Source: Erigeron canadensis (taxonomy: Eukaryota; Streptophyta; Magnoliopsida; Asterales; Asteraceae). From it: DNA of 64,000 nt. Under the pieces are notes generated by a model that saw nothing but the letters and a program-made list of their open reading frames with translations, ran no database searches and had not been told where the DNA came from. Each line of letters begins with the position of its first letter. The stretch's first letter is position 1. Shown in pieces: positions 11,457 through 26,200 of the stretch. The translations under genes were made by a program, and so were the position numbers. The DNA lies in the NCBI RefSeq assembly GCF_010389155.1, contig NC_057762.1:33106055-33170054 (forward strand), given 5' to 3'.

Positions 11457-14225
11457 ATTACATGTGTTTGTAAATTTTTTATAGATTTACCATTTTTCAA
11501 AACTAAATGTTATGAAAATTACAAAATAATATAAAAAGTTATAAAGAAAACCAAATGATAAAATGAAAAGAAAAACAAAAAGGACAAACTATATATGTTA
11601 GTTGATAAGATATAAAATCCTAGGGTTATGTATATAATTTTTAAAAAGGTTAAAATGTTAACATCAAACCAAAAAAAAACAATTAAAGAAAGAAAAAGGG
11701 AGAGAAGTCTCGAACCAAGAACCTATCCTTTAATAAGCCAAGCCCAAACCACTTTTTTCATGCTAGATTTTGTTTTATCATTGATAAATTTGATATATAT
11801 ATATATATGGCCCAACTACTGTTCACAACCTTCGGCGTTAATGATATTGTAATGTAATATCCTGGTACATGAACTTAAAATCTAATTTTTGAAAAGTTAC
11901 CATGACTTATTCATTCATAAGAAAGATGCATTGGTTGTTTATTGTTGTGTAATGACTAACATACTCATATTACTAGATTACACGTCATGGCCGATTGATA
12001 GATAGGCAGAAAAGACATAGGCCTTGGAGATATTTGTTGTGTTTGAAGATGATGACGGTATAAAGTTATTGTTTTGAAGATGGTGGGCAAGTGTTGATAG
12101 TCATGAAAGGAAGGGAAAAAAAACGAAAGAAGAGAAGAAATTAGCGATGGTGGTTGGTGTTTGAATTAGAACATCATCACTTTGTTTTATATAATCATTT
12201 TATAATTTGACACTTCAAGTTTTGAATAATAGCCCAACAATCCTATTCTTTTTATTATTTTTCTTATAATTATACTTTAGGTCTTTATATTATAAGTTGA
12301 TGATATATTTTAGATTTTAATTACTTATTATTCTAAAATTTTCTATTTTTATATATAAAAAAACGAATCCAATTTTTATCCGATCCGAGCCTTCAAAAAA
12401 TCCTGATCACCCCCCCCCCCCCCCCCCCCCCCCAAAATCCAATCTCGAGTCCTAAGGTTTTCGACTTTCTTGCTTGCATCTTTTGGCTGGACCTATTTTA
12501 TATTAAGAAAATGATTAATGTGTCTAGTTTATATGCCTAAAATAAATATCAAGTCATGTGTCAAGATCAAAGGTGAAGAGCAAGTCATGGTTGGACCTAC
12601 TATATATAATACTCGTTCTCTTTTTGATTAGTTTGAACATAATTAAACATACATTCACCCAAGTCTTTCGATAGGTACCAAGAGATTACTCATATCATTT
12701 GTTTTTCTTTATAATAAAGTCGTTTTCAAATTACATCTGTTTATGATTTATATCTTTGTAAATAGAAAACAAAGGAAAACAACTTTATATTGCTCATTTT
12801 TATTAGTTGCTATCTATATCAAAAAAAATATATATATATTAAATTTGTTTTTAGATTCCACCTCATTGTGAACAACCTTGTAGACTAAAACAATAGATAT
12901 GCTGAAACAAGGAGTACCTGAACTAATGATAGAGGCAAAAACACTTTTGAGTCTCATTAGTCTATTGGTTTGTCAGGTAAACTCTATCTCTAAGCATATA
13001 AATTGGGATTTATGATAGGTAGCATCTAAATGGTGCACCTGCATCAGGACTTCCTAACGCAATGAAACCGTTTAGTATAAAACAAACTTTTTTTTGTATA
13101 TGATGCTACCCTAAAGCCAGAAAGGTATAAATAAGAATTTAATGTGATCGAAAATAAATAGAAGTCTTTCAATACGTTCACACTAATATCAATCCTTTGA
13201 GTAAAAATATCATTTGCTCAAAGATAAAAAAAACTTAATAAACTTATTGTTTAAATAAAAATTCATTATTTAAACCAATCATTAGAGATGGCCTTAAATG
13301 GTGTTACATAATTGCTTTAACCCCTTTTTAGTTATATACTCATTTCTTTGAGCAAATTACGTCATAACCTTCGCGTTTTAATTAAAACACACATATAACG
13401 TAATAATTCTGCATGAATATTTGTAGGGATGTAAATTTGATACATCAATGACAATTCTCATGATACTATGTCAGTTCCCATACATGTACAACAAAATAAC
13501 AAAAAAAAAAAAGTTCCTCAGTTGTTGGATGTTTTTTTTTTTTTTTTTTTTTGTATATTTTTAAATACTATAATTGCATTATATTTGGGTGGTGATCTGT
13601 AAATCATCATTTTTTAACCGTACATCACCAATTCTACTTCATATTACGGTATTAGACTGTACAATGCCTTAATGCATGTTTGATGGTGTACGGGTTAATT
13701 TATTTCCTTTTTGATAGTTCATAATGCATCATGATGATTCAAAGCAATGGTTAAACTTGAATTTACTTTTTATTAGAATAAGTTTTGTCTAAGACTTATT
13801 TAATAGTTTTCTTATTGACAACATGTGGTTCAATGACTAGTTATGTTAACATTATATGTATTTACATGTATTTTAGAGGAAACAATAAATCTTCTTTTTG
13901 TATTCGAAAATCAAGTAACACAAAGTAAAATTAGACTTTTATAACATTAGATCGAAGATATTTTAAAAAACTCAAAACTTGGTGATCAAGTAAATATGAC
14001 TTTTATTGTCATCGCACCGTCTTACAATCTCCTTTCCAACACTTAAATAAAACCCCCCCACTCAACTCACTTTCGATTCATTTTTATACCACACTAACTT
14101 TTCAGACCACCAAAAAACCATCAAAGTATCTGTATCTATCTAATCTGTATCTATATATAAAACACAAATTACACTGATCGATTGATCAATCAAAATCGGT
14201 TATCCGATCATTTTCTCCAGCGGCC
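11457..14225. other. Intergenic region upstream of BIG
   Basis: AT-rich, with no recognisable gene. It contains a run of 24 C (12410-12433), poly-T near 13532-13551 and a CT-rich, TATA-like stretch near 14080-14220 that probably includes the BIG core promoter and leader. The start codon context (gcggccATGG) is favourable. Confidence 0.5.
12410..12433. repeat. 24-base poly-C homopolymer
   Basis: An uninterrupted run of 24 cytosines in otherwise AT-rich DNA. Runs this long are rare in plant genomes, are prone to slippage and to length error in sequencing, and could adopt G-quadruplex (opposite strand) or i-motif structure. Confidence 0.95.
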
Positions 14226-17200
14226 ATGGCCGGTGAAGAAGAAATCGCTAAACTCGTCGGACTTCTTTTTTCCGATGAAAAAAACGATATTAAACTCCGG
14301 TCCGAGAAATTAGGGCTAGAAAAATTCTATTTGATCCTTAAACAAGGCGTTGAGGTTAATAACAGTGATGGAAAATTAGGGCTGCAAAAATGGGAACTTT
14401 CGCAGATTCAGTCCGTTGTTTCTGTTGCTTATGCTATTGTTTCTTCTTTTCGATCCATTTCTGGTAACTTTTCGTTATATATATATATATATTGTTTTAT
14501 GCTGTATGTATATGTATATGTTTAAGTTCATTCGACAACTATTAGATTATATGTGATTAAGCTCAAGTGATTGCATAATGAAAATTGGAAAAAGTTAAAC
14601 ATAGCTTAATATATATCGAATGAATCGTTTACTTAATGATAAGAACGGAGAACACTTAAAAACATCATTTTGATGCATTAAAAGTCCATAAAACTAACAT
14701 AGTGCATAACTAATTATCATCATTTAAGTGTTTAATAACACATTGATCCGTCAAAATCGGACGGATCACGTTTTTTGTTGGATGCTTCATTCTGATGATT
14801 ATGCATCCAAGATGGATGCACAAAACAAAAAACATGATTTTCTCGATTTTGACAGACCAATATGTTGTTAAACACTTAAATGAAGTTTTTAAGTGTTCTC
14901 ACCGTGTTTTTATTTTAAGGGTGTTCTTATTTGTTTTGCCACCCCCTCTATATATATATATGTTTATTTATTGTATGATTTGGTTTGATATAGTTGAGCA
15001 AGTGGAGCCGATAATTGTGGCTGTGATGGAGCAGTCTTTGGAGTTTGCTATGTGTTGTTTGGAGAATTCTGTAGCTTCTTCTGACGATTTGAGCTTCATT
15101 CAGGTTTCTATTTCTCTGATTTTAAAAAATTATATTTTATGATTTAGTATGCAAGTAGTTACTTACTTAAAAAGTAGAGGAATTCTAGCATTCTTATCAG
15201 GCACTAAATATTATTTTTTTGTAATTTGTTACTTGTGAGCTTGCAAAGTACTTCTGTGCGTAGGTAAAATGCATAACACGAAAGAATTAGAGTAGTGAAA
15301 TGGTTTTGGAATATGTTTTCATATTGAGATTTAGAGATTAGAGATTAGAGTAGCTAGTGCTACAAGTATTCTATAAGTGTTCACCATGAATGTAAGTTAT
15401 GTCCTCTTGTATAGTCTTACAAGTATTTTACAAGAATTCTATAAGCGTTCAGACCAACTACTTGCCTTTTGAATGTATGAAAAGATCCCCAGATTATAAC
15501 TTGCTTGTTAAGATTTCCACTGCTCAATCTGCATGCTTAGTAGGTTTCAGATAAGTTGAATTTGGCTGTTGCTCCCTGTCATCCCTTAAAATGTGTATAT
15601 TCATTCTAAGGCCCCAAAGTTCGAGTTATGATATGGGGCAGATGTGATTTGGTAGAGTGGTCAAAAGGTATGCGATTCTGAACAAGTGTGAAAGGGGTGC
15701 TCTCTGGAACCTGAATGGTCATTGGTGAATAATGGAAATTTTTTGTTAACTGTTAGGATTTAGTAGAATTCCTGGCTCCAATTTTTTGGATCATGATGGC
15801 CACTTATGAGATTAAGTAAATATAGTTATAAGTGACTCAGGGCTACGATATTTTTTAATATGTAATTTTATGAGCCCCACTTATTGATGATATGGCATGA
15901 ATTTTTTTCATTTATGACTTGATGAATTTTTTTTTCATTTCGAAGTATATGAAACTTTGAAATCAGCACCCTATTGGCCAATTCAATGTGCCTATATAGA
16001 AAATAAAGTATAAAACGTGTAATTAGTCGCTATGTAGTGATTAGTGCCGCAGAACATATACATGGAAAAATCGATAACGTGTGTTGACTGATACTGTTAT
16101 ATCATGAGATTGAATCATCTGCAAATGCATTGTACCAAAGGGAACACAGTTATGTGTGTGACCATCTACATCTTTATAATAATTCGTCTTTCTATTATAC
16201 TTTCTGTAGTTACTGGAGCTCGCACTAGTTGATGGCACGATCAAAGACGCTGACGTGTTACATCATTCTTCTCTGAATCTGGTCATAGATTCGTTGAAGT
16301 CAATCACATTAAGAAGTGAGAATGTTGAATTGCAAGACCATATTGAGTGTATCGTTCAAGGTATTCATCTTTTTTCCCCCTTATGTAATATATGTTTCAT
16401 TATTTAGTTGCATGTTCTTCTAAAGCTGTGTTTTTTTTGTCATGTTAAGGGAGTAATTGTTCAAAGGAAAAAAAGCCCGTGGACCGTCTTCTTATGACTT
16501 TAGCCTCTGAGTGGACACAACATGATAATTTGAGCTCATGGACGATTGGAAGGACTTCTCATGATTTCAATAAATTGGTTCCATTGTTGCAGCACTGGGC
16601 AGTCGTTCATCTAGGATGCATAGAGCGTCTTGTTTCATATTGCATGGGATTGGTTGACAATATTGATAAGTCTGATGAGAAGATAGACGGTATTAATTTG
16701 CGAAGAAGATTGTCATTTTGTACAAGAATCTTTAAATTACTTGCAAGTGTTACCAAAGATGCCCCATATGTCGATTATGATGCTAAGCTGTTAGCATCTT
16801 TTGTATCATTTACCAATGTGCTGCCTACTTTGTTCAGAAGCAGATATGATTTTGCCACAAGCAATGTGTCTGTTGAATTCAGTATTGAAAGCCTTGTGTT
16901 GTTGCTGTTGGAGGCGTTTCTCCACCTAGTTCATACAATTTTTTGCAACAGCAATGTGTTCCAGAACATATTGGTATGTGTAATAGTCTCCATATTTGAT
17001 AATCTGGATGTTGACATGTGGAGATACGATAAGTTGATTACCATCGTAAAGGTTCCAGCTGCTTATTTTCCAAGAATTGTTCTGTACATTCTGAAATTAG
17101 TTGAGGATATAAAGAAACAGCAGTACCAGGCTCTTGAGTTGAAGGGCTTGCATGCTGATGTTCAGGTTGATTCTTGTTTATGTGGTGTCAGTTCAGGAAG

Positions 17201-20200
17201 GATCTCACTGTTGAAGAAGTACACAATTGATGAGTTGCTAGAAGTAATATTTCCTACATCTAAGCAATGGGTGGATAATTTGATGCATCTTGCTTTGTTC
17301 CTTCACTCTGAGGGAGTCAAGATGTTACCGAAACTGGATAGATCCTATTCTAGTTGTACAAAGGCCTCTTCTACCCTGGAACCTGAAAGCACTGTTTGTC
17401 ATGAGGATGAAGCGTTGTTTGGTGACCTTTTCTCTGAGGGTGGGCGATCTGTAGGATCAACGGACGGATACGATCAATCAGTTGTTGCTGTTAATTCTGT
17501 TACCAATGTGAATATGCCTCTTCATGCTGCCACTGAGCTGTTTATCTTTTTGAAGACTAGTGCCTTTTCCCATGAATGGAGTTCTCTAGTATATGAAGAT
17601 GCATGCAAAAAGGTCACTTCATATCATATCGATATCATCCTTTCTATTCTTTGTTGTCAAGGATGTCATGCTGGAGACAGGATTCCTGATGCCGGTGATA
17701 GAAAGTTTGTGCATACTCATGAGGTTTGTTATGAGGTGTTACACAATTTGATCTCGTTCCATGCTTTACCTGATTCCATTGAAGAATACCTTGTGTGCCA
17801 AATATTGACTGTCGAGAATGGTTCTTTTGTATACAACCATCAGACCCTTGCCTTATTATCTCACATGCTTATATGCCGTGTTGGTTCTTCTGGCAATCAA
17901 TTGAGAACAAAAGTCCTGAAGGTATTTGTAGAATTTGTCTTCGAAAAAGTAAATTCAGTCTGTGCGCGCAACCCTACTCTTAGAGAACTTATCGAGACTC
18001 TCCCCTCAGTTTTCCACATCGAGATTCTGCTGATGTCATTTCATTTATCATCTGAAGCAGAAAAGGCAGAACAAGCAAATCTCATATTTTCCTCTATTAG
18101 AAGAATTGAGCCTCTCTCTAATGGTTTTAACAGCAGCCAGTTGTCATGCTGGGCATTACTCGTATCACGTTTAGTTTTAATTCTTCGACACATGATGTTT
18201 TATCCCAATGTTTGTCCTCCCACCTTACTATCAGAGTTGAAATCCAAGTTAAGGGAAGCTCCGGTTGCTAGGTCAGTTCCTACGGGTAATGCAAGTAACC
18301 GTACGTTTTGGGCATCAACTTCTGTTGAGAATGTGATGCGGACTTTTGCCTTGGAAGGGGATGTTAGCAGTAGTTTTTTGAATCAGCTGATTGATGTTAC
18401 GTCCTTCACCACTTCAGCACACAAGGAAGATATTGGGGTTGAATGCCTAGGTTTGAGTTGGGCTGAAGTATGTTCTTCTTTTTCGTCGATTTTAGGGTTT
18501 TGGAGAAGGAAAGGAGCATCGACAATGGAGGATTTGGTTCTTGAAAGATACATTTTTATGCTTTGTTGGGATATCCCTCCTATGCATACTACTTTGGATT
18601 CGCTTCTTTCTGGCAGTGACCTTCAGACTCTTGACATTACTAGCATAGAACATCTTCTGTACTTTGGTCATTCAATCTTGGGCAACTGTGGAGTTGCCTT
18701 GGGTGATAATTTTTCAAAAATAGTGGTTAGTGTGCTAGAACAGCTGCGATCAATGCCAATGTCCGAGAAAACTGAAGAACTTGGGTGGGACTTCCTGAGA
18801 AGTGGATCTTGGTTATCTCTGGTACTCTCCTTACTTGGAGCTGGAAGTCAGAGATATTGCTTTAATAATGGAATTGATTCAGTGGGTCTAGTCTCACTGG
18901 AGCACACATCCAGAGATACTGAGTTTTTTGCACTTTCTGAAAAGTTGATCATCAGTTCACTCAATGCAGACACAGTTGCATTGTTGTTGAAAGTATTGTC
19001 AGCAATATTACAGAGGTACAGGAATGTTTACCAGAAAACCTTGCTTTCTACTTTCATGGACGGCCAAAGCTCTGCCAATAAGTTTTCACCTATATTGCTT
19101 CTCAAGCACACTGGATTTGACAAGTCCCTACAGGATGTGCTTTTTGAGAAATGTGCTTTCAGTCCTTGTCAACTGGAGTCAATATGTGAACTTCTCTCAA
19201 AGTTGGGTACTGCTGTTGATAAAATGGCACCTGGACTCTTGAATAAGGTCTTTTTGGAACTTGTAATGCATGGTTTCCCGTGTAGTAATCAAGTCCCCAG
19301 TGGGTTTCTGCTTTCTTGCATTCTTAGCATTAAAGGAATCATTTCTGTTCTGGATGGACTAGTTAAGGTTATAGCTCTGAAAGCAATTATCTCCATTGAG
19401 GCTGAAGTACGCCACGAGATTCTTGAGTCAATTTTGTCAATTAAAACTGACAAGGTATTTAGTAGTCTACATACTCAATGTGATGCAATTTATGAAATTT
19501 TGAATGATGGCTTGGAAGTGTTTGATTACAGAAGTTTCTTTACAATGAAGAACATGTATGATCTTTTGAGGGATATTAATGCTAGAGACGTTGTTGATAG
19601 TTCTGTTAGTGAATGTGTAGTGTTCAAGGCCATTGATATCACAGATAGCACCATGAAGGATTCTTCTAGGGCATCTTTGTTGAAGAAATTCATGTCGGTT
19701 GGAGATTTTTCTGAAGAGATGGATGATACTTCTCAGCAGGGGGATCTTTTGGTTCTTATTGATGCATTGGATAATTGCAACTCTGAATCGGTTAATGTAA
19801 AGGTTCTTAGTTTCTTCGTTGATCTTCTATCGGAAGATATATGTCATAATTTTAAACTGAAGTTGCAGAAAAAGTTTATTGACATGAATTTGAGTCGCCT
19901 TTCTAAATGGCTGGGAGAGAGGTTATTAGGGTCGATGAATGAACCTTTGGGGGATCTCGTCTGTGTAAATGGAAGCTCATTATCCCTAAGAGAGTCAACC
20001 ATGAAATTTGTTGTGTCACTAATGTCTCCTCCTGAATCACAATCTGAAGAACTGCATAATCATATTTATGAAGCTCTGTTAGTTTCACTTGATGATGCCT
20101 TTATGCTGTATGATGTCAACACAGCAAAATCCTATTTGAATTTTGTTATTCAACTTTCTAGTGGGGAGGCTTCAATGAAACTCCTTCTGGAACGCACAGT

Positions 20201-23200
20201 GATGCTGATGAAAAAGCTGGCGAGTGATGAGCGCCTGCTTCAAAATCTAAAAGTTCTATTTGGTTTTCTTGGATCAATGGTAAGTGATTTCGGGTCAAAT
20301 AAGATTGCTGCTGCAAAGTTGGCAGAGAAGTCATCACGTAAGAGTGGTTCTGGGATAGGCCCAGTGGCCACAAGGTCTGTGGGTTCAAGGAAACATCCTG
20401 ATTCGTTGGTCTTTTCTTCTAGTCAAGAGGGTGGGCCCACATCTCTTGATTGTGATGCAACTTCAGCTGACGAAGATGAGGATGATGGAACGTCAGACGG
20501 TGAAGTGGGTAGCATTGGTAAGGACGAGTTTGATGATAGTAATAGTGAAAGAACCCTTGCCTCTAAAGTTTGTACATTTACATCCAGTGGAAGCAATTTT
20601 ATGGAACAGCACTGGTATTTTTGTTATACATGTGATCTAACAGTGTCAAAAGGCTGTTGTTCTGTGTGTGCAAAAGTTTGTCATCGTGGACATCGTGTTG
20701 TCTACTCCCGATCAAGTCGGTTTTTTTGTGACTGTGGAGCAGGGGGTGTACGCGGTAGCAGCTGCCAGTGTTTGAAACCTAGGAAGTTCACTGGAGGTAA
20801 CAGTAACTGTGCGCCTGTGCGTAATGCTGGTAATCTTCATTCATTTCTACCATTCACGGAAGATGGGGATCAGATGCCTGAAAGTGAGTCGGATATTGAT
20901 GAAGATGGTTCGTTGGATGTGGATAACTCCATCAGATTGTCTTTTCCAAGGGAAATACAAGAGGTAATCCCATCTTTGATAAAAGGACTTGATGTAGAAG
21001 ATCGGGTTCTTGAACTTTGCTCCTCATTGTTGCCATCTATAACAAGCCGAAGAGACTCTAATCTCTCAAAGGATAAGAACATCTCAATAGGAGAAGACAA
21101 AGTGATAACTTTCAGCGCGGATCTTTTACAATTAAAGAAGGCATATAAAAGTGGTTCCTTGGATTTGAAGATAAAGGCGGATTATTCAAATGCAAAGGAA
21201 CTTAAATCCCATTTGGCTAGTGGTTCTCTTGTGAAATCCTTGCTTAGTGTCAGTACTCGAGGCCGACTTGCTGTTGGAGAGGGTGATAAAGTAGCTATAT
21301 TTGATGTTGGCCAGTTGATTGGGCAGGCCACTGTAGCCCCTGTTACTGCGGACAAAGCTAATGTGAAGCCTCTGTCAAAGAATGTTGTTCGCTTTGAGAT
21401 TGTACATCTTGTTTTTAACCCATTGGTGGAAAGTTACCTCACTGTGGCAGGCTATGAGGATTGCCAGGTTCTTACTGTTAGTCATCGTGGTGAGGTCACA
21501 GATCGTTTGGCCATTGAACTTGCGCTGCAAGGTGCATATATAAGGCGTGTAGAATGGGTTCCTGGGTCTCAGGTGCAGCTTATGGTGGTCACCAACAAGT
21601 TTGTTAAGATATATGATCTCTCTCAGGATAATATCAGCCCCATGCACTACATCACCTTGCATGATGACACAATTGTTGATGCAACAGTTGCTGTGGTTTC
21701 CCAAGCAAGAGTTTTTCTTATTGTCCTTTCTGAACATGGTTGCTTATTCAAGTTAGAATTGTCGAGTGAAGGAAATGCTGGCGCAAAAACATTAAAAGAA
21801 ACTGTGCAAACTCCAGGAAGGGAAATACATTCTAAGGGATCTTCTTTGTACTTCTCATCTACTTACAAGTTGTTATTTGCATCGTATCAAGATGGAACAA
21901 CTTTAGTTGGAAAGCTTAATAATGATCCATTAGCTCTGTCTGAGATATCTGCCGTTTATGAAGATGAACAAGATGGTAAGCATCGCCCTGCGGGATTGCA
22001 TCGCTTCAAGGAGTTGCTTGCTGGCAGTGGGTTATTTGTTTGCTTCTCAAGTGTGAAATCCAATGCTGCCCTGACTGTTACAATTGGAGAGCATGAAGTC
22101 CTTGCACAGAACATGCGTAATGGAGTGTATTCAACCTCAGTTTTGGTAGGTATAACGGCTTATAAGCCTTTGTCCAAAGATAAAGTTCAGTGTCTCGTTT
22201 TGCATGATGATGGCAGCCTTCAGATATATACACATGTTCCTATCGGGGTTCAAGCTGGTGCGAACGTGATTCCGGATAAAGTTAAGAAGTTAGGATCTGA
22301 AATACTCAATAGTAAAGCTTATGCTAGTTTGAAGCCGGAGTTCCCACTTGATTTTTTTGAGAAAACGGTATGCATAACGGCCGATGTGAAGTTGAGTGGT
22401 GATGCCATCAGGAATGGGGATTCTGAAGGTGCAAAGCAGAGCTTGGCATCAGAAGATGGATATCTTGAGAGTCCTACACCTGCAGGGTTCAAGGTAATGT
22501 CGGTTAATTGCTTATGTTATTTATCACTTATGACTTTGTGAGTTCTTAAATGAGTCCCTTAACCATTTTAAAGTAATTTATGCTTCCCAATAAAGGCAAG
22601 AATTAGAACTTCAAGAGCTTTAATTCTGAAGTTCTTGCTAGGGAAGTTGCGTGACTTACAAGTTGACTCGGGCTAGTTGAGTAAAAAATACACCCAAAAC
22701 GGAGTGACTTGATGGTGAAGTCGTAAATTCCTTTCATTTGTAACCTGACTCGCAATTGACTTGCACGTTCCATGACGAGATAGCTTGTACCTCAGACGAG
22801 TCTATCAAAAGACTATATAAATCCAAGTCATCATCTTTACTTTTTTTTTTTTTTTTTTTGTCATAACTCCATCCTCTGACAACTAAGTAATATTTTCATA
22901 ACCAGCTCCTTTTTTCCAAATAACATTATTAAATAATCTATTTTCTCTTTTTTTTAGTTAACCATGGATTGGTATTTGACACCACAGTCTTCTGTTTTTT
23001 CAGGTAACTGTTTCCAATTCGAATCCTGACATAGTCATGGTCGGGTTTCGTGTTCATGTGGGGAATACATCAGCAAATCATATACCATCAGATATAACCA
23101 TTTTCCAGAGAGTCGTAAAATTAGATGAGGGCATGAGGTCTTGGTATGACATCCCATTTACAGTTGCAGAATCACTTCTGGCTGATGAAGAAATTACAAT

Positions 23201-26200
23201 ATCCATAGGACCAACCTTCAATAGATCCACTTTGCCTAGAATAGACACCTTGGAAATTTATGGCCGAGCAAAGGATGAATTTGGTTGGAAAGAAAAGATG
23301 GATGCAGTACTGGACATGGAGGCTCGTGTCCTTGGGAGTAGTTCCTGGGTTGCAGGCTCTGTAAAGAAGCAGCGTACTGGTCTAGCAGCTCCCATTGAGG
23401 AGCAAGTTGTTGCAGATGGACTCAATCTTCTGTCATGGTTATATGGCTTGGGTAAGCCACAAGGATGTTCAAACGTGGAGGAAGTAAAAGCAGAGCTCAG
23501 CAGATTGAAGTGCAAGCAGTTGCTGGAAACGATATTTGAAAGTGACAGGGAACCTTTGTTGCAGGCTGGTGCATGTCATGTTCTTCAAGCTGTGTTCCCT
23601 AAAAGAGAAACATATTATCAAGTATATACCTTTGACTTGCTCCTGTAGAATTGGCATTCTTCCTTATGTACTTCAATATATATTTAGTGTACACATTAGC
23701 TAATCACAACTTCTATGCTTAGGTTAAGGATACCATGCGGCTTTTAGGGGTGGTGAAATCAACTTCCACATTGTTGTCAAGGCTTGGAGTTGGTGGAAGT
23801 ACATCAGGGTGGATCATTGAAGAGTTTACAGCTCAGATGCATGCGGTTTCCAAGATTGCACTTCATCGCCGTTCTAACTTAGCTGCCTTTCTAGAGAGAC
23901 ATGGTATAGTTTGAGTTTCTTGCTAATCTGGAACTGTGTATGGAGTTGATACTTGGTTTATCATTCTTTTGATATGTTCCCTTCTTATGCTACTTGCTAT
24001 GATTTTTTCATTGGCATAGTTTGGTAGCTAGCTTGTCAAGTTCTTCTGATATGTTGTTCTTCTGATTGTTGTTTGACCTATCTCTTTGAATTTTGGTCTT
24101 CCTCTACATGCTTAGAACGTCATTAGAGGTTTTCATTCCCTTGCTTTGCATCTTCCTTGTTTTGTAGGTCCGGAGGTTGTTAATGGGCTTATGCAGGTTC
24201 TATGGGGAATTTTGGACATAGAGCAGCCAGAAACACAGACCATGAATAACATCGTTGTGGCAGCTGTGGACCTCATATACTCTTATGCTGAGTGTTTGGT
24301 TTCCCATGAAAAAGACACTGGAGGTGACACCGTTGCACCAGCTGTTAATCTCTTTAAGAAACTTCTCTTTTCTCAAAATGAGGCTGTTCAGACTTCTAGC
24401 AGGTGATTGATTGACCATATATTGGAGGGTTTATATATGTGTTCTATATTAAATACCTCATTTTTTGACATTTTTTTCTGCAGCTTGGCCATATCTTCAA
24501 GGTTACTCCAGGTTCCATTTCCAAAGCAAACGATGTTGGGTACAGATGACTCGGTGGATAGTGCAACATCTGCTCCGGCACGTGCTGATGTTGCAAGCTC
24601 AACTGGTGGAAATGCTCGGATTATGGTTGAGGAGGACTCTATCACATCATCTGTTCAATACTGTTGTGATGGCTGCTCCACTGTTCCTATACTCAGAAGA
24701 AGATGGCATTGTACAGTCTGCCCGGACTTTGATTTGTGTGAAGCCTGCTATGAAATGGTTGATGCAGAGCGGCTACCCGCACCTCATTCGCGAGACCATC
24801 CAATGTCCGCTATTCCAATTGAAGTTGAAACATATGGCGGAGAAGGAAATGAAATGCAGTTTGCCACCGATGATCTAAGTGATCCAATGTTGCTGCCAGT
24901 TGCACCTGATATTGGCCTGCCGGCTTCTGCCCCCGCAATCCATGTGCTAGAAACCAATGAACCTGGAGAGTTTCCATCTTCAGTTACCGATCCTGTTACG
25001 ATTTCTGCATCGAAAAGGGCTATAAATTCTTTAATTCTTTCAGAGTTTCTTAAACTTCTAAAAGGGTGGATGGAGACCACCTCTGGCGTTCGAGCTATCC
25101 CAATTATGCAGCTCTTCTACAGGCTATCTTCTGCAATAGGTGGACCTTTTGTTGATAGCTCAAGGCCTGGAAGTTTAGATCTGGAGAAGTTGATAAAATG
25201 GTTCTTAGATGAAATTTCAATCAACAAACCATTTTCAGCCAAATCACGTTCTTCATTTGGGGAGGTCACTATCCTGGTCTTTATGTTCTTTACACTAATG
25301 TTGCGGAACTGGCACCAGCCTGGCGGTGATGGTTTGATATCAAAACTAGGTGGATCATCAGATACAAATGAAAAGAACACTGCCCATAGTCTGCCTTCTG
25401 CCTCAGCTACTTCTTCTGCTGTGGATGACGGAGAGAAGAATAGCTTCCATTCCCAGCTGCTTCGTGCTTGTGGAGCTCTTCGGCAACAAGATTTTATCAA
25501 TTATCTTATGGATATTTTACAACAGTTGATGCATGTTTTTAAGTCTTCATCTGTTAGTTTAGATTCTTCACACGGTGCTAATTCTGGATCAGGATGTGGG
25601 GCTCTATTAACTGTTCGCAGAGAGATACCCGCGGGTAACTTCTCTCCATTCTTCTCTGATTCATATGCAAAATCTCATCGTTCAGATATGTTCGCGGATT
25701 ACCATCGGTTATTGTTAGAAAACACTTTCAGGCTAGTTTATAGTTTGGTTCGCCCGGAAAAGCATGACAAGGCAGTTGAAAAAGAGAAGCTCTTCAAAGT
25801 TCCGTCTGGGAAAGATCTAAAGCTTGATGGATATCAGGATGTTCTATGCAGTTATATCAATAACGCCAATACGACTTTTGTAAGAAGGTATGCCAGGAGG
25901 CTTTTTCTGCATCTGTGCGGTAGCAAAACACACTATTATAGCGTTAGGGATTCATGGCAGTTTTCAAGTGAGGTTAAGAAGCTGTATAAACACATCAACA
26001 AGTCAGGTGGATTTCAAAGTACTCTTTCTTATGAGAGGAGTGTCAAGATAGTGAAATGCTTGTCTACTATGGCTGAAGTTGCTTCTTCCCGTCCAAGAAA
26101 CTGGCAAAAATATTGTTTGAGGCATGGCGATGTTTTGCGTTTTCTTGTCAACGGCGTGTTTTATTTTCCTGAAGAATGTGTGTCTCAGGCTCTTAAACTT

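Noticed and set aside
11628..11852. 74-codon frame in the BIG upstream region
   Set aside because: Lysine-rich low-complexity translation from A-rich DNA; nothing supports expression.
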